DNA from: Desulfovibrio sp.
GTDB lineage: Bacteria > Desulfobacterota > Desulfovibrionia > Desulfovibrionales > Desulfovibrionaceae
DNA: 17,399 nucleotides
Direction: 5' to 3'
NCBI GenBank assembly: GCA_003525525.1
Contig: DQED01000431.1
Span: 780-18,178, forward strand
The notes beneath the pieces were generated by a model. It did not search any database. It had not been told where the DNA came from and worked only from the letters and a program-made list of their open reading frames with translations. Made by a program: the position numbers and the translations under genes. Position 1 is the stretch's first letter. Every line of letters starts with the position of its first letter. Below, one piece after another: positions 6,347 through 14,959 of the stretch.

Positions 6347-6958
6347 TCAAATCTGGATGACTTTGTCCGCGAGAGCGAGGCTTGTGACCACATCAAGCAT
6401 GTTGGTCGTCTCGCCGACTTCTTTCTTGTCCAGAATGCCGAAAAAGTCCAGACAGGTGCCGCAGACGAGAAGAGAGACGCCCGAGGCGGCCAGTTCCTTG
6501 AGCTTTAGCAGGACCGGGCTGCCGGCGACGGCCAGCTTCACGCCGCCGTTGACCAGGATGATGCGCCACAGGCTTTCGCCAAGTTCGGGGAGGGTGTTGA
6601 CGAAGTTGACCATGAGCTTGGCTCCGAGTTCGGGATCGCCCCGGCCCACGGTATCGGCGGTGATGAAGACGGCCGTCCTGGGATTGGCGGCTGCCTGACG
6701 CGGTGCGGGGGACGCGGGGGCCGGGACCGGTTGCGGGGCGTCGCCGGAGGCGGTGGCCGTCAGCGTGAAAAGCCCGTCGGCTTCTTGCGCCGCGACGGCG
6801 TAGCCGCGCATGCCGAGGAACCGGGTGACGTTTTCCTTGGCCGCCTGGTTGTCCACGGTGACGGTGAGGGTCTTGGGGGCCTCTTTTTCCACGCAATCCT
6901 TGCAGCGCAGCACAGGCCCGGGGCAGGCAAGTCCCCGGCAATCCAGCGTCGTGTCCAT
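6347..6958 (-). CDS. yedF: YedF family protein (TusA-like domain plus DsrE-like domain)
   Basis: This 203-residue protein belongs to the sulfurtransferase-like selenium metabolism family YedF. Residues 1-75 form a TusA/SirA-like fold with the signature CPGP motif (DCRGLACPGPVLRCKD), whose cysteine carries persulfide in TusA. A proline/alanine linker at about 78-98 leads to a DsrE-like domain, which contains a CGTCLDFFG motif near residues 168-176. The family often occurs with selenium donor genes such as selD; none is visible here, so a selenium role is from family knowledge only. The start is ATG 6958, chosen for AAAGGAG 4 bases upstream; the frame stays open to 7009 but gains nothing. It is followed by a terminator and then the cysteine-rich sensor kinase, on the same strand. 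Confidence 0.88.
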   Translation of the reverse strand: MDTTLDCRGLACPGPVLRCKDCVEKEAPKTLTVTVDNQAAKENVTRFLGMRGYAVAAQEADGLFTLTATASGDAPQPVPAPASPAPRQAAANPRTAVFITADTVGRGDPELGAKLMVNFVNTLPELGESLWRIILVNGGVKLAVAGSPVLLKLKELAASGVSLLVCGTCLDFFGILDKKEVGETTNMLDVVTSLALADKVIQI

Positions 6959-6978
6959 GGGAGCTCCTTTTGCCGCCA

Positions 6979-7009
6979 AGCATAGTCCCTGGGACGCGGG
7001 GGTGGTCAA
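6979..7009 (-). promoter_or_regulatory. Candidate sigma70-type promoter for yedF
   Basis: On the - strand TTGACC (7009-7004) is followed, after 19 bases, by TATGCT (6984-6979), which ends about 20 bases before the yedF start. The -35 matches 5 of 6 consensus bases and the -10 matches 4 of 6; the spacing is longer than ideal. Confidence 0.35.
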
Positions 7010-7078
7010 ATCGATTGATCCGATGTGTTGCGTTGCAAACGATAGGCGGCGTCGATTGCGGCACAGCCGCGCGGGACA

Positions 7079-7106
7079 CCGGCTGCGACGCCAGGGCCGC
7101 AGCCGG
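7079..7106 (-). terminator. Hairpin after the fused transporter/synthase gene, possible terminator
   Basis: CCGGCTGCG (7079-7087) and CGCAGCCGG (7098-7106) form a perfect 9-bp stem with a 10-base loop, starting 8 bases past the stop codon of the gene ending at 7115. There is no U-tract on either strand, so it may be a 3'-end stabilising hairpin or a weak terminator. Confidence 0.4.
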
Positions 7107-7114
7107 CGCAGGGG

Positions 7115-9988
7115 CTAGAACGGGCTCTTGAAGCCGAAGGTCCGGGCCAGCCAGTCCATGTATGACTTGGCCGCGACGCTGGCCTGGCCGCCCTTGAAGG
7201 CCACGGCCGCGAGGTCTTCGGCCTCGGCCAGCCGGCCGGCGAGGCACAGCACGAACACGCGCGCCGGGGCGAGGTTGCTCGGATAGCCCAGGTCCTGGGC
7301 GCGCCGGAGCTTGGCTTCGGCCAGCAGGTAGTCGCGCTCGGCCAGGGCGCGGATGCCGAGCTGGAACTCCGTCTCCGCCGTGGGGGCCATGCCCGCGGCC
7401 AGTTCCCTGGTCACGATGGCCTGTTTCTTGGCGTCGGACTTCATGAGCCAAAGCGGCAGCACGCGCAGGTCCGTGCCCGAAAGGACATAGTTGACGGCCG
7501 GCAGGGAGGGCGGCGGCGTGAGCATGTTGTTGAGGTAGGTGTTCATGATCTGCTGCGTCTCGAACCAGGCCTCTGCCTCGGCCCGCACGGCGGGCGGCAG
7601 CAGCAGGGCCGCTTCGGCCGACTCGCCGAAGCGCGCCTTGGCGGCCATGGCGTCCATGAGCTCGTTGTGTGCGGCCAGAAACTGTTTCTGGACCTCGGGG
7701 CTGTCCGGATAGCCCCGCAGGCGCTTGGGATAGTTGTCGGTGAGCGGCTTGGCGTCGCCGAGGTAGTCGGCCAGGGACTTGCCGTCGAGCATAAAAAGCG
7801 CGCCGAGTTGGGCCGGTTTCTCCACGGCGATGCGGCGCAGACCCTCCCCGGTGTCCGGGACGTCCCAGGGCTGGGAAAAATCCGCCTCCGGCTTGGGGCC
7901 TTTGGGCTTTTTCACCCCGACCATCATCCAGTTGAAATTGTCGCCCATCCACAGCGAGGCGTGCTCGAAGGCTTCCGAAAAGGCCTTGAGGATGGCCTTG
8001 GCGTCCTGCGGGGATATCTCGAACACCGGCAGCCAGTAGGTGACCATGCCGCCGTCGGCCAGGCGGTCGCGGATGAGCCGGAAGTATTCCCGGGAATAGA
8101 GGTTGGCCACGCCGGCCATCATGGGCGGCGGCGGTTCGGCCGTGATGATGTCGTATTTCTTGCTCGAGGCCAGCAGGAAGAACCGGCCGTCCTCCACATG
8201 GGTGCGGACGCGGGGATCCTCCAGGGGATTGCGTTCGGGCTTGGGGTAGACGATGGACGCGCCGTTTAGGACGTCTTGGGAAATGTCCACCACGTCGATG
8301 GACGCGAACCGCTTGTCCTCGGTCAGGGCCGTGGCCGTGGAGCCGGTGCCGAAGCAGATGAGCAGGGCGGACTTGGGGTTTTGCAGCACGGCCTCGGGGA
8401 AATAGGCGAAGAGCTTCATGTAGCGTTTGGCGCTGCGGTCCGTGGAGGACATGGAGTAGCCGTCGGTGACGAGGCGGTAGGCGTAGGGCTGGCCGAGGTA
8501 GTCCTGGCGGAGGTATTGCAGGGTGCCGGTAACGCCTTCGATGGTGGCGATGAGCTTTTCGCCGTCTTTTAAGAAGTCGGCGCAGGCGCGCTTGAAATAG
8601 CCGTCCATGGAACCGAAGGGGAAGATCGCCAGGCACACGGCGAAGGCGACGCCGGCGGCCTGGAGCGGGCGGCTTGCGCGCGGCGACGGCCAGGGTGCGG
8701 CCTTGCCCAGGCAGAGCATGGCCGGCAGGACGTAGGCGGCGCACAAGGCAAAAAGGCTCCATTCCATGCCGAGGACCGGCAGGAGGACGAAACCGGCGGC
8801 AAGAGGCCCGAGCATGGCCCCGAGGGTGTTGGCCATGGCCACGAGGCCGGCCGAGCGCGCCCGGTCGCCCACTTCGCGGTGGAAGGCCTCGCCGAGGGTC
8901 GTGAAGACCAGACCCGAGACAAAGGCGGCAGGGAACATCAGGGCCAGGGACAGCACGGCCACGTAGCGCCAGTCCACGGTCTGGTAGACGCCAAGCGACA
9001 CCCCGGCCGCGGCTTCGAACAGGCGGTAGGAGACCAGGGCGGCGGCCCCGATGCAAAGGATCAGGGGCGCGGTGATGCGGCGTCCGTCGGCCTCGCGGCG
9101 CAGCCACCAGCCCGCGAACGCGCCGCCGAGGCCGATGCCGGCCAGGATAACGGCGAGCATCACGGCAAAGGCCAGGCCTGTGGAGCGCACGAAAAGCTGG
9201 AGAAAGCGGGTCCAAACGACTTCGAGGCCCAGAAAGGCCGCGCCAGACAGGAAGCCGGCCGCAAGCAACCTTCTGGCGCGGGGGGACAGCGGCTCTTGGG
9301 CGGCCTTGGCCGCGTCGTCCGCGCGCGCGGGCTCTTCGCGGAATTTCGCGGAAACGGCCAGCGCGCCGACGGCGGCCAGCACGTTGAGCCCGGCGGCGAA
9401 CCAGCCCGTTCCCGAGAGCCCGAGCGGCGCGATGAGCACCGTCTCGCCGAGCAGCGCGCCAAGGCAGGCGCCGAGCGTGTTGACGCCGTACAGCCGGCCG
9501 AGGGCGAGGCCGAATTCCCCGGGCCGGCCGGCCAGGGCCTTGACCAGAAGCGGCAGGGTCACGCCCATGGCCGTGGCCGGCAGCAGAAAAAGCAGGAAGG
9601 AAAACGAAAAGCGCAGGGAATTGAGCAGAATGGGTTTGTCCAGGGCCGGGTGCAGCATGGCCCCGAGCCACACCGTGAGCAGGGGAAAGCACAGGACCAG
9701 CAGCAACCCCCAGGCCCCGACGAGCAGTTCCATGGCGGCGTAGAAGCGCACCGGATCGGTCACGTCGCGGCCGAAGCGGGAGATCAGCGCGTTGCCGAGG
9801 GCGAGTCCGCCCATGAAGCTCGAAAGGACCAGCGCGCTGGCATAGACGCCGACGCCGAAGACCAGCCCGGCCAGATGCAGCCACAGGGTTTCGAACAGCA
9901 GGGCCGAAGCGCCGGAAAGCAGGAAGACGAAGCCAAGAACCAGACGGTCGCGTCGGGTGGAAGGAGCGGAGCTGGGCACGGCGGTCAT
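7115..9988 (-). CDS. Fused multi-spanning membrane protein / spermidine synthase-like protein
   Basis: This is a 957-residue inner-membrane protein. Residues about 10-455 hold a dozen or more hydrophobic helices resembling a major-facilitator-like module. Residues about 475-690 form a Rossmann-fold domain related to spermidine synthase, with FGTGST at about 546, VVDIS for the acidic strand and YDIITAEPPPP at about 612-622. Residues about 850-950 look like helical TPR-like repeats. Such 'fused MFS/spermidine synthase' proteins are widespread, but their reaction is not established. Key aminopropyltransferase residues differ here: GGGDG is replaced by GTGST, and an AEPPPP stretch stands where the catalytic Asp motif is expected. 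ATG 9988 is chosen because GAGGGG lies 4 bases upstream; GTG 10012 is possible. It follows nth by 122 bases on the same strand. The arginine decarboxylase two genes upstream hints at a polyamine connection. Confidence 0.82.
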   Translation of the reverse strand: MTAVPSSAPSTRRDRLVLGFVFLLSGASALLFETLWLHLAGLVFGVGVYASALVLSSFMGGLALGNALISRFGRDVTDPVRFYAAMELLVGAWGLLLVLCFPLLTVWLGAMLHPALDKPILLNSLRFSFSFLLFLLPATAMGVTLPLLVKALAGRPGEFGLALGRLYGVNTLGACLGALLGETVLIAPLGLSGTGWFAAGLNVLAAVGALAVSAKFREEPARADDAAKAAQEPLSPRARRLLAAGFLSGAAFLGLEVVWTRFLQLFVRSTGLAFAVMLAVILAGIGLGGAFAGWWLRREADGRRITAPLILCIGAAALVSYRLFEAAAGVSLGVYQTVDWRYVAVLSLALMFPAAFVSGLVFTTLGEAFHREVGDRARSAGLVAMANTLGAMLGPLAAGFVLLPVLGMEWSLFALCAAYVLPAMLCLGKAAPWPSPRASRPLQAAGVAFAVCLAIFPFGSMDGYFKRACADFLKDGEKLIATIEGVTGTLQYLRQDYLGQPYAYRLVTDGYSMSSTDRSAKRYMKLFAYFPEAVLQNPKSALLICFGTGSTATALTEDKRFASIDVVDISQDVLNGASIVYPKPERNPLEDPRVRTHVEDGRFFLLASSKKYDIITAEPPPPMMAGVANLYSREYFRLIRDRLADGGMVTYWLPVFEISPQDAKAILKAFSEAFEHASLWMGDNFNWMMVGVKKPKGPKPEADFSQPWDVPDTGEGLRRIAVEKPAQLGALFMLDGKSLADYLGDAKPLTDNYPKRLRGYPDSPEVQKQFLAAHNELMDAMAAKARFGESAEAALLLPPAVRAEAEAWFETQQIMNTYLNNMLTPPPSLPAVNYVLSGTDLRVLPLWLMKSDAKKQAIVTRELAAGMAPTAETEFQLGIRALAERDYLLAEAKLRRAQDLGYPSNLAPARVFVLCLAGRLAEAEDLAAVAFKGGQASVAAKSYMDWLARTFGFKSPF

Positions 9989-10110
9989 GGACCCCTCGGG
10001 TGCCGCCGTCACGAAGTCCGGCAGGGCCGGCCCGGAACGTCACATGGCGGCGCTATGGTTGCAAACCGGAAAACGGGTTGTTCACGATGGCGCGGCGGCC
10101 ATGGGCGCGG

Positions 10111-10743
10111 TCAGAGTCCGCGCCTCGGACAGATGTCGCCGAGCGCGCAAGCGTCGCAACGGGGCGAGCGGGCCTTGCACACGGCCCGGCCGTGCAGGAC
10201 CAGCAGGTGGTTGATCGCCCCCCAGTCCTTGCGCGCAAAAAGCGGCATCATATCCTTTTCTATGATGATCGGGTTGTCCGAGGACGTCAAGCCCAGGCGG
10301 AAGGACAACCGGCGCACGTGGGTGTCCACGGCGATGCCTTCGTTTTTGCCGAGTGCGTTGGACAGTACGATGTTGGCCGTTTTGCGCGCGACTCCCGGCA
10401 GCGCCGTGAGCGCTTCCATGGTGTCCGGCACGGCCCCGTCGTGGCGGGAGACCATAAGCTTGGCCGCGGCCACGAGGTTTTTTGCCTTTTGCCGGAAAAA
10501 GCCCGTGGAATGGACGACGTCCTCCACGTCGCCGACCAGGGCTTGCGCCAGGGCGGCGGGGTCGGGCCAGCGGCGGAAGAATTCGGGTGTGACGGTGTTG
10601 ACGCGGGCGTCGGTGCACTGGGCGGCCAGGACCGTGGCCACAAGCAACTCATAGGCGCTATGATAGTCGAGCGCCGGCGTAAGGACAGGGTAGAGCGGCC
10701 GCAGCCGCTTGACGATTTCCCGGGCCCGGGCGGCCGCGTCCAT
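10111..10743 (-). CDS. nth: Endonuclease III (DNA glycosylase/AP lyase)
   Basis: This 210-residue base-excision repair enzyme removes oxidised pyrimidines and nicks the abasic site. The helix-hairpin-helix LPGVARKTANIVL carries catalytic Lys121, and the VDTHVRR motif carries catalytic Asp140 (K120 and D138 in E. coli Nth). The C-terminal [4Fe-4S] loop has the exact family spacing C189-x6-C196-x2-C199-x5-C205. The length matches the family. The start at ATG 10743 has GGAG 8 bases upstream. The gene lies 66 bases downstream of the arginine decarboxylase gene and upstream of the fused membrane/synthase gene, all on the - strand. No promoter was recognised in the gap, so co-transcription is plausible. 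For an anaerobe with a superoxide reductase and ferritin nearby, oxidative DNA repair fits, though the genes are far apart. Confidence 0.95.
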   Translation of the reverse strand: MDAAARAREIVKRLRPLYPVLTPALDYHSAYELLVATVLAAQCTDARVNTVTPEFFRRWPDPAALAQALVGDVEDVVHSTGFFRQKAKNLVAAAKLMVSRHDGAVPDTMEALTALPGVARKTANIVLSNALGKNEGIAVDTHVRRLSFRLGLTSSDNPIIIEKDMMPLFARKDWGAINHLLVLHGRAVCKARSPRCDACALGDICPRRGL

Positions 10744-10809
10744 CAGCCGTGCTCCGGCATGGACGTGGCCGCCGACCCGGGGGCGAAGAGTGCCGCCTGG
10801 GACATGGGC

Positions 10810-11364
10810 TTAGGGAATGAACACCACCGCGGAGATGGTCGTGGTCCACATGCCCGATTCGCCCGTGGTCACGCAGGGCATGGAGGCGGAATCGATGATC
10901 TTGCCGCTCATGAGGTAGGTCTGGCGGCGCTCGTCGTAGGCCGTCTCGGGATCGAAGTCGATGCCGAGGGTGGTGGCGAGCATGGTGGAGGCGAGGTCCT
11001 CGGCGAAGTCGCCGATCTCCTGCTCCTCGGCGCCGAAGGCCGTGTGCTCGGAAATGTAGCCGTAGTTGGACTTGTCGGCCGGGAAGGCCATGCCCACGGC
11101 CGAACCCACGAGGCGGTTCTTTTCGTCGGTGGCGTTTCTGGCCATGACGCAGAAGGTGATCTGGCCGGGGCTCAAGAGGCTCACGCCCTCGGGGATGGTG
11201 ATCAGCTGGCAATGCGGCGGAAAGATGCTCGACACGTAAACGAGGTTGAGCTTTTCGATGCCGGCTTCGCGCAGGGCCAGCTCGAAGGATTGGAGCTTAT
11301 TTTTGTGGCGGCCGACACCTTTGGTGAAAAACGCCTTGGTGGGGACGAAAGAGCCTGGGATCAT
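10810..11364 (-). CDS. pdaD: Pyruvoyl-dependent arginine decarboxylase
   Basis: This 184-residue proenzyme cleaves itself at a Ser-Ser bond to form beta and alpha chains, the latter with an N-terminal pyruvoyl group, and decarboxylates arginine to agmatine. The predicted cleavage site is Ser45-Ser46 in [11 protein letters not shown], matching the VSSIMPP site of the Methanocaldococcus jannaschii enzyme. The conserved acidic segment ([13 protein letters not shown]) corresponds to the family's catalytic Glu region. The length is close to the archaeal enzyme's. The ATG at 11364 has AGAGGA 6 bases upstream. The gene sits between a SPOR-domain gene (47 bases upstream) and nth (66 bases downstream), all on the - strand. 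Agmatine is a precursor of putrescine and spermidine, or of aminopropyl-agmatine routes. The only other candidate polyamine gene here is the spermidine-synthase-like protein two genes further on. Confidence 0.93.
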   Translation of the reverse strand: MIPGSFVPTKAFFTKGVGRHKNKLQSFELALREAGIEKLNLVYVSSIFPPHCQLITIPEGVSLLSPGQITFCVMARNATDEKNRLVGSAVGMAFPADKSNYGYISEHTAFGAEEQEIGDFAEDLASTMLATTLGIDFDPETAYDERRQTYLMSGKIIDSASMPCVTTGESGMWTTTISAVVFIP

Positions 11365-11411
11365 TGGCGGTCCTCTTTATGCATCGATTTTGCCGCGAAA
11401 GCGGGCGATCC

Positions 11412-12191
11412 TTATAAAGGTTTTTTGCCGAGAAGTATAGGGCCTTTTTCGCCTGTCCGCCGCAGCCCGTCGGCGATTTCCGCCTCGGTGCCCTTGAACT
11501 GCACCTTGACGCGGAAGACCTTGCGGCTGCCGGCGCTGGCCTCCTGGATGGAGGCGGTAATCCCCTTGTGCGAAAGGTTTTTCATCATCGTGTCGGCCTG
11601 CTCCTTGGACGGGAACGAGGCGACCTGATAGGTGGCCGCGAACCTGCCGGCCTCCTTCTTCTCGAACGGCGCCTTGGGCTCGACCGCGGTTTTCGTCTTG
11701 GGCGCCGGGGCGGCGTCCTGCTTCGCCGGCGCGGGCGGAACGGCGTTAGCCGCTGCCGGCACGGGCGCGGGCCGGGCAGGGATCGCCATGGGGGCCTGGG
11801 CGGAGCCCATGGGCGTGGCGCGCGCTTCCGCGGGCTTTTTGCCGTCGGCCGAGGATTTCTGGGTGGAATCGGCCACCACCTCGCCGCTCTTGTTGTCGTG
11901 CAGGTCCTCCATGAACTGAAGTTCCTCGGGCTTGAGCACGGTGGGCGGCGCGCCCGGAGCCGTGCCCTCGGGCTGCTTGGGCTCGGTGGTCGGCATCATC
12001 TGGGCGATCTGCGGCACGGCGGTCTCGGGCTTGTAGCCGCGGCCGACAAGGATGCCGAGGATAAAGACCCAGCACATGCCGAGCACGACCACGATGCCGA
12101 CGGAAATGACGCCGGACATGCTGATTTCAATGGAGAACTTTTTCGGTCCTCCCTTGTCCTGGGATACGTTGAATCGGCTGAGAAGCTTCAT
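11412..12191 (-). CDS. SPOR-domain membrane protein
   Basis: This 259-residue bitopic inner-membrane protein has a cytoplasmic N-terminus of about 24 residues and one transmembrane helix (about 25-49, ending GILVGRGYKP). A long Pro/Ala/Lys-rich periplasmic linker (about 55-180) follows, then a C-terminal SPOR domain (about 183-255, starting RFAATYQVASFPS). SPOR domains bind denuded septal peptidoglycan, and proteins of this layout (FtsN- or DedD-like) act at the division site; FtsN identity is not supported by sequence. The ATG at 12191 is preceded by AAGGA about 11 bases upstream. It follows argS by 57 bases on the same strand. The linker composition is low-complexity, and shadow reading frames across it are not genes. 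Confidence 0.9.
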   Translation of the reverse strand: MKLLSRFNVSQDKGGPKKFSIEISMSGVISVGIVVVLGMCWVFILGILVGRGYKPETAVPQIAQMMPTTEPKQPEGTAPGAPPTVLKPEELQFMEDLHDNKSGEVVADSTQKSSADGKKPAEARATPMGSAQAPMAIPARPAPVPAAANAVPPAPAKQDAAPAPKTKTAVEPKAPFEKKEAGRFAATYQVASFPSKEQADTMMKNLSHKGITASIQEASAGSRKVFRVKVQFKGTEAEIADGLRRTGEKGPILLGKKPL

Positions 12192-12248
12192 GCGGCTCGG
12201 TTCCTTGGCCCGAGCATAAGTGCCAAAGGCGCGCGAATGTCAAGCCGC

Positions 12249-13907
12249 CTACATTTTGTCAGGCGCGGACACGCCAAGCAGGCGCAAGCCGTTTTTGACC
12301 ACCGCGGCCACGGCGTCGAGCAGGTGCAGCCGCGCCGCGACCAGGGCGTCGTCCCCGGCCGTGAGCACCGGGTTGACGGTATAGTAGCGGTGCAGCCTGC
12401 CGGCCAGGTCGCGCAGGTAGAAGCTCACCAGATGGGGCGAGAAGGTCCGCGCGGCCGCGGCGATGGTGTCCGGGTACTGCTCCAGGAGCTTGAGCAGCTC
12501 GAGGTCCTCGGAGGTGTCGCAACGCGCAAGCAGTTCCGGCGTGGCCGGAGCCGGGGAAAAGCCGCGTTCGGCGGCCTTGGCGAAAAGCGACTTGACCCGG
12601 GCGTGGGCGTACTGGACGTAGTAGACCGGGTTGTCCATGGACTGTTGCTTGACCGCGTCCAGGTCGAAGTCCAGGTGGCTGTCGGACTTGCGCGACAGGA
12701 ACATGAACCGCGCCGCGTCGGCCCCGACTTCCGCGACCACGTCGGCGAGCGTCTCGAACTTGCCGGCCCGGGTGGACATGGCGATCTGTTCGCCCCCTTT
12801 AAGCAAATTGACGAGCTGGACCAGGATGACCTTGAGGCTCGCTTCGGGATCGCGCCCGAGCGCGGCCACGCAGGCCTTCATGCGCGGCACGTAGCCGTGA
12901 TGGTCCGCGCCCAAGATGTCCACCACGATGTCGAAGCCCCGGCGGAACTTGTCGTCGTGGTAGGCGATGTCGGAAGCGAAATAGGTGAGTTCGCCCCCGG
13001 ACTTGACCAGCACGCGGTCCTTGTCGTCGCCGAAGTTGGTCGTGGCGAACCACAGGGCCCCATCCTTGTCGTAGGCGAGTTTTTTCGCCTTGAGCTCCGC
13101 GAAGGTGCGGTCCACCGCGCCGGCGGCGAAGAGCGTGGATTCCGGGAACCAGACGTCGTGGTGGACCCGGAAGTCCTCCAGATCCTTTTTGATGCCGTCG
13201 AGGATGCGCTTTTCGCCGTGCAGCCGGCACACGTCCGTGGCCTTGGCCTCGGGCAGCTCGAGAAGCGCCTTGCCGTCGCGGTCGATGAGCTCCTTTGCCA
13301 GTTCCTTGACGTATTCGCCCCGGTAGTAGTCCTCGGGCTCGGTCACGGGCTCCCCGAGCAGCTCGCGGTAGCGGTAGAGGATGGACATGCCGAGGATGCG
13401 CATCTGCCGGCCGGCGTCGTTGATGTAGTATTCGGTCTCGACGTCGAACCCGGCCGCGCGCAGCACCCGGGCCAGCGTGTCGCCGACGGCCGCGCCGCGG
13501 CCGTGGCCGATGTGCAGGGGGCCGGTCGGGTTGGCCGAGACGAATTCCACCTGGATGCGCGTGCCCGCGCCGATGGCGAGCTCGCCGTAGGCGTCCCCGG
13601 CGGCGGCGACCTCGAGCACGGTGCGCTGCCAGAAGGCCGGCGCGAAGGTGACGTTCAAAAAGCCGGGGCCGGCCACGTCCACGGCGGCGATGTCGCCGCC
13701 TGTGGCGAGCAGTTCCTCGCGGAGGGTTTCGGCCAGCTGCCGCGGCGGCATCTTGGCCTGCTTGGAAGCGACCATGGCGACGTTGGTGGCCAGGTCGCCG
13801 TGGGCCTTGTCGCGGGGCGGTTCGATGGTGGTCTTTTCCGGCCAGACGAGATCCCGCGCGGCCAGGGCCTTTTCCAGAAGCTCCCGCAAATGGGTCGTTG
13901 CGCGCAT
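12249..13907 (-). CDS. argS: Arginine--tRNA ligase
   Basis: This 552-residue class I aminoacyl-tRNA synthetase charges tRNA-Arg in the cytoplasm. An N-terminal additional domain (about 1-110) is followed by the HIGH motif at 132-135 ([15 protein letters not shown]). The KMSKS-equivalent loop is AMSTR at 376-380 ([12 protein letters not shown]), a usual variant for this enzyme. The DALR anticodon-binding domain occupies roughly 435-552, ending in [13 protein letters not shown]. The length is typical. ATG 13907 is chosen because a GGAGG lies about 10 bases upstream, within the end of fabD. The frame extends to 14111, but that extension is fabD read in another frame. The stop of fabD is 5 bases upstream, so translation is probably coupled. 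It is noteworthy only that an arginine-using decarboxylase lies two genes downstream. Confidence 0.97.
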   Translation of the reverse strand: MRATTHLRELLEKALAARDLVWPEKTTIEPPRDKAHGDLATNVAMVASKQAKMPPRQLAETLREELLATGGDIAAVDVAGPGFLNVTFAPAFWQRTVLEVAAAGDAYGELAIGAGTRIQVEFVSANPTGPLHIGHGRGAAVGDTLARVLRAAGFDVETEYYINDAGRQMRILGMSILYRYRELLGEPVTEPEDYYRGEYVKELAKELIDRDGKALLELPEAKATDVCRLHGEKRILDGIKKDLEDFRVHHDVWFPESTLFAAGAVDRTFAELKAKKLAYDKDGALWFATTNFGDDKDRVLVKSGGELTYFASDIAYHDDKFRRGFDIVVDILGADHHGYVPRMKACVAALGRDPEASLKVILVQLVNLLKGGEQIAMSTRAGKFETLADVVAEVGADAARFMFLSRKSDSHLDFDLDAVKQQSMDNPVYYVQYAHARVKSLFAKAAERGFSPAPATPELLARCDTSEDLELLKLLEQYPDTIAAAARTFSPHLVSFYLRDLAGRLHRYYTVNPVLTAGDDALVAARLHLLDAVAAVVKNGLRLLGVSAPDKM

Positions 13908-13912
13908 GCCGC

Positions 13913-14863
13913 TTACGCCTCCAGGACGGCCGCGCCGGCCGGATCGGCAACATTTACGGCCGTGCAGTCGTCGCACACGCCCTTGAGGTTGGCCGTGGCG
14001 AGCTTGGCCAGCACGCCCTTGGGGCCGAGTTCGACGAAAGTCCGCGCGCCCGCGGCGTGCAGGTTGGCCATGGTGTCGATCCAGCGCACCTGCGAGGTCA
14101 TCTGGCGGCACATGAGGGAAAGCGCCTTGTCGGCGTCGGGCTCGGCCGCGCCGGTGACGTTGAAAAATACCGGGGCCACGGCAGGGCTGCGCAGGCCCGC
14201 CTTGCGCAGGGCCTTTTCCAGTTCCGCCGCGGGCGCGGCCATGAGCGGGCTGTGGAACGCGCCGCTGACGGCCAGCGGCACGGCCCGGCCCTTGCGCTCC
14301 TTGGCCAGGGCGGCGGCGGCTTCGATGGCCGCCTTGTCGCCGGACAGCACGAACTGGCCCGGGGAATTGTAGTTGGCGACCACGAGCAGCCGGCCGGCGG
14401 CTTCGCCCGCCTCGCGCACGACTTCCTCGATGGCGTCCAGGGAAAGCTTCAGTACGGCGGCCATGGCTCCTTCGCCGCCGGCGGCCTCGGCCATGAGCCG
14501 GCCGCGCAGGCTCGTCAGGGCAAGGGCCGCTTCGGCCTCAAGCATGCCGGAAGCGGCCAGGGCGGCGTATTCGCCGAGGCTGTGGCCGGCGAAGCCGACG
14601 ACGCCGGCGAGCTTTCGGCGCAGGAAGAACCACAGGCCCAGGGTGGCGGCGGTCATGGCCGGTTGCAGGGCGCGGGTATCGGCCATGGCCGCCTCGTCGC
14701 CCTCCCAGTAGATCTCCCGAAGCGAGAGCCCCGAGGCCTTTTCGGCCATGGTCCAGAGTTCGGCCGCCTCGGTCGAGACTTCGGCCAGGGCCCGGCCCAT
14801 GCCGCGTTCCTGGGAACCCTGGCCCGGGAAGAGCACGGCCAGGTGTTTGGGGGTTGCGCTCAC
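13913..14863 (-). CDS. fabD: Malonyl-CoA:ACP transacylase
   Basis: This 316-residue enzyme transfers malonyl from CoA to acyl carrier protein, supplying type II fatty acid synthesis. The family landmarks are present: LFPGQGSQ at 11-18, nucleophile Ser95 in [10 protein letters not shown], Arg120 in the LTSLRGRLM segment, and catalytic His204 in GAFHSPLM. The length is typical. The start is a GTG at 14863 with AAGGAGAG about 7 bases upstream, better placed than any internal ATG. The gene is first in a run of - strand genes and is divergent from rsmG. argS begins 5 bases after its stop. No other fab gene is adjacent, so it is a stand-alone fabD. Confidence 0.96.
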   Translation of the reverse strand: MSATPKHLAVLFPGQGSQERGMGRALAEVSTEAAELWTMAEKASGLSLREIYWEGDEAAMADTRALQPAMTAATLGLWFFLRRKLAGVVGFAGHSLGEYAALAASGMLEAEAALALTSLRGRLMAEAAGGEGAMAAVLKLSLDAIEEVVREAGEAAGRLLVVANYNSPGQFVLSGDKAAIEAAAALAKERKGRAVPLAVSGAFHSPLMAAPAAELEKALRKAGLRSPAVAPVFFNVTGAAEPDADKALSLMCRQMTSQVRWIDTMANLHAAGARTFVELGPKGVLAKLATANLKGVCDDCTAVNVADPAGAAVLEA

Positions 14864-14890
14864 GTTCGCCTCTCCTTAGCTTTGCATGTC

Positions 14891-14939
14891 TTTTCGGCCG
14901 CGATTGGTAGAGCAACGGGCCGAAATGTGCAACGGTCAA
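14891..14939. promoter_or_regulatory. Divergent fabD/rsmG control region with an inverted repeat
   Basis: A perfect 8-bp inverted repeat, TTTCGGCC (14892-14899) and GGCCGAAA (14918-14925), has arms 18 bases apart in the 90-base gap between fabD and rsmG. On the - strand a TTGACC (14939-14934) could be a -35 for fabD, and the repeat would then overlap the promoter core. No clear -10 was seen. This is an operator candidate only. Confidence 0.35.
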
Positions 14940-14959
14940 TTTGATGGAGGAAAATGGCC

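Noticed and set aside
6228..6350. TTG start for the sensor kinase that overlaps the yedF stop in a TTGA arrangement
   Set aside because: It looks like translational coupling, but the extra residues are encoded by two hairpins, one a likely terminator, and have no domain character.
7032..7044. TTGCAAACGA-like string near 7034 that recurs at about 16440
   Set aside because: There are only two copies, in different strand contexts relative to their genes and with no flanking symmetry. Chance cannot be excluded.
6393..10043. Very long open frame (over 1200 codons) on the - strand, out of register with the fused membrane/synthase gene and yedF
   Set aside because: It is a GC-driven shadow. The encoded sequence is arginine/proline/glycine-rich with no domain, and it overlaps two well-supported genes.
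11375..11405. Small CCGC-GAAA-GCGG hairpin between the SPOR gene and the arginine decarboxylase gene
   Set aside because: The stem is only 4-5 bp, with no U-tract on the transcribed strand, too weak to call a terminator.
13908..14111. N-terminal extension of argS by 68 codons
   Set aside because: The extension is the end of fabD read in another frame, and the family start is reproduced exactly at ATG 13907 with GGAGG upstream.
11568..14372. Open frame of 934 codons on the + strand, antisense to the SPOR gene, argS and fabD
   Set aside because: Antisense shadow of high-GC codon use. There is no ribosome-binding site and the composition is low-complexity; three recognised genes occupy the other strand.
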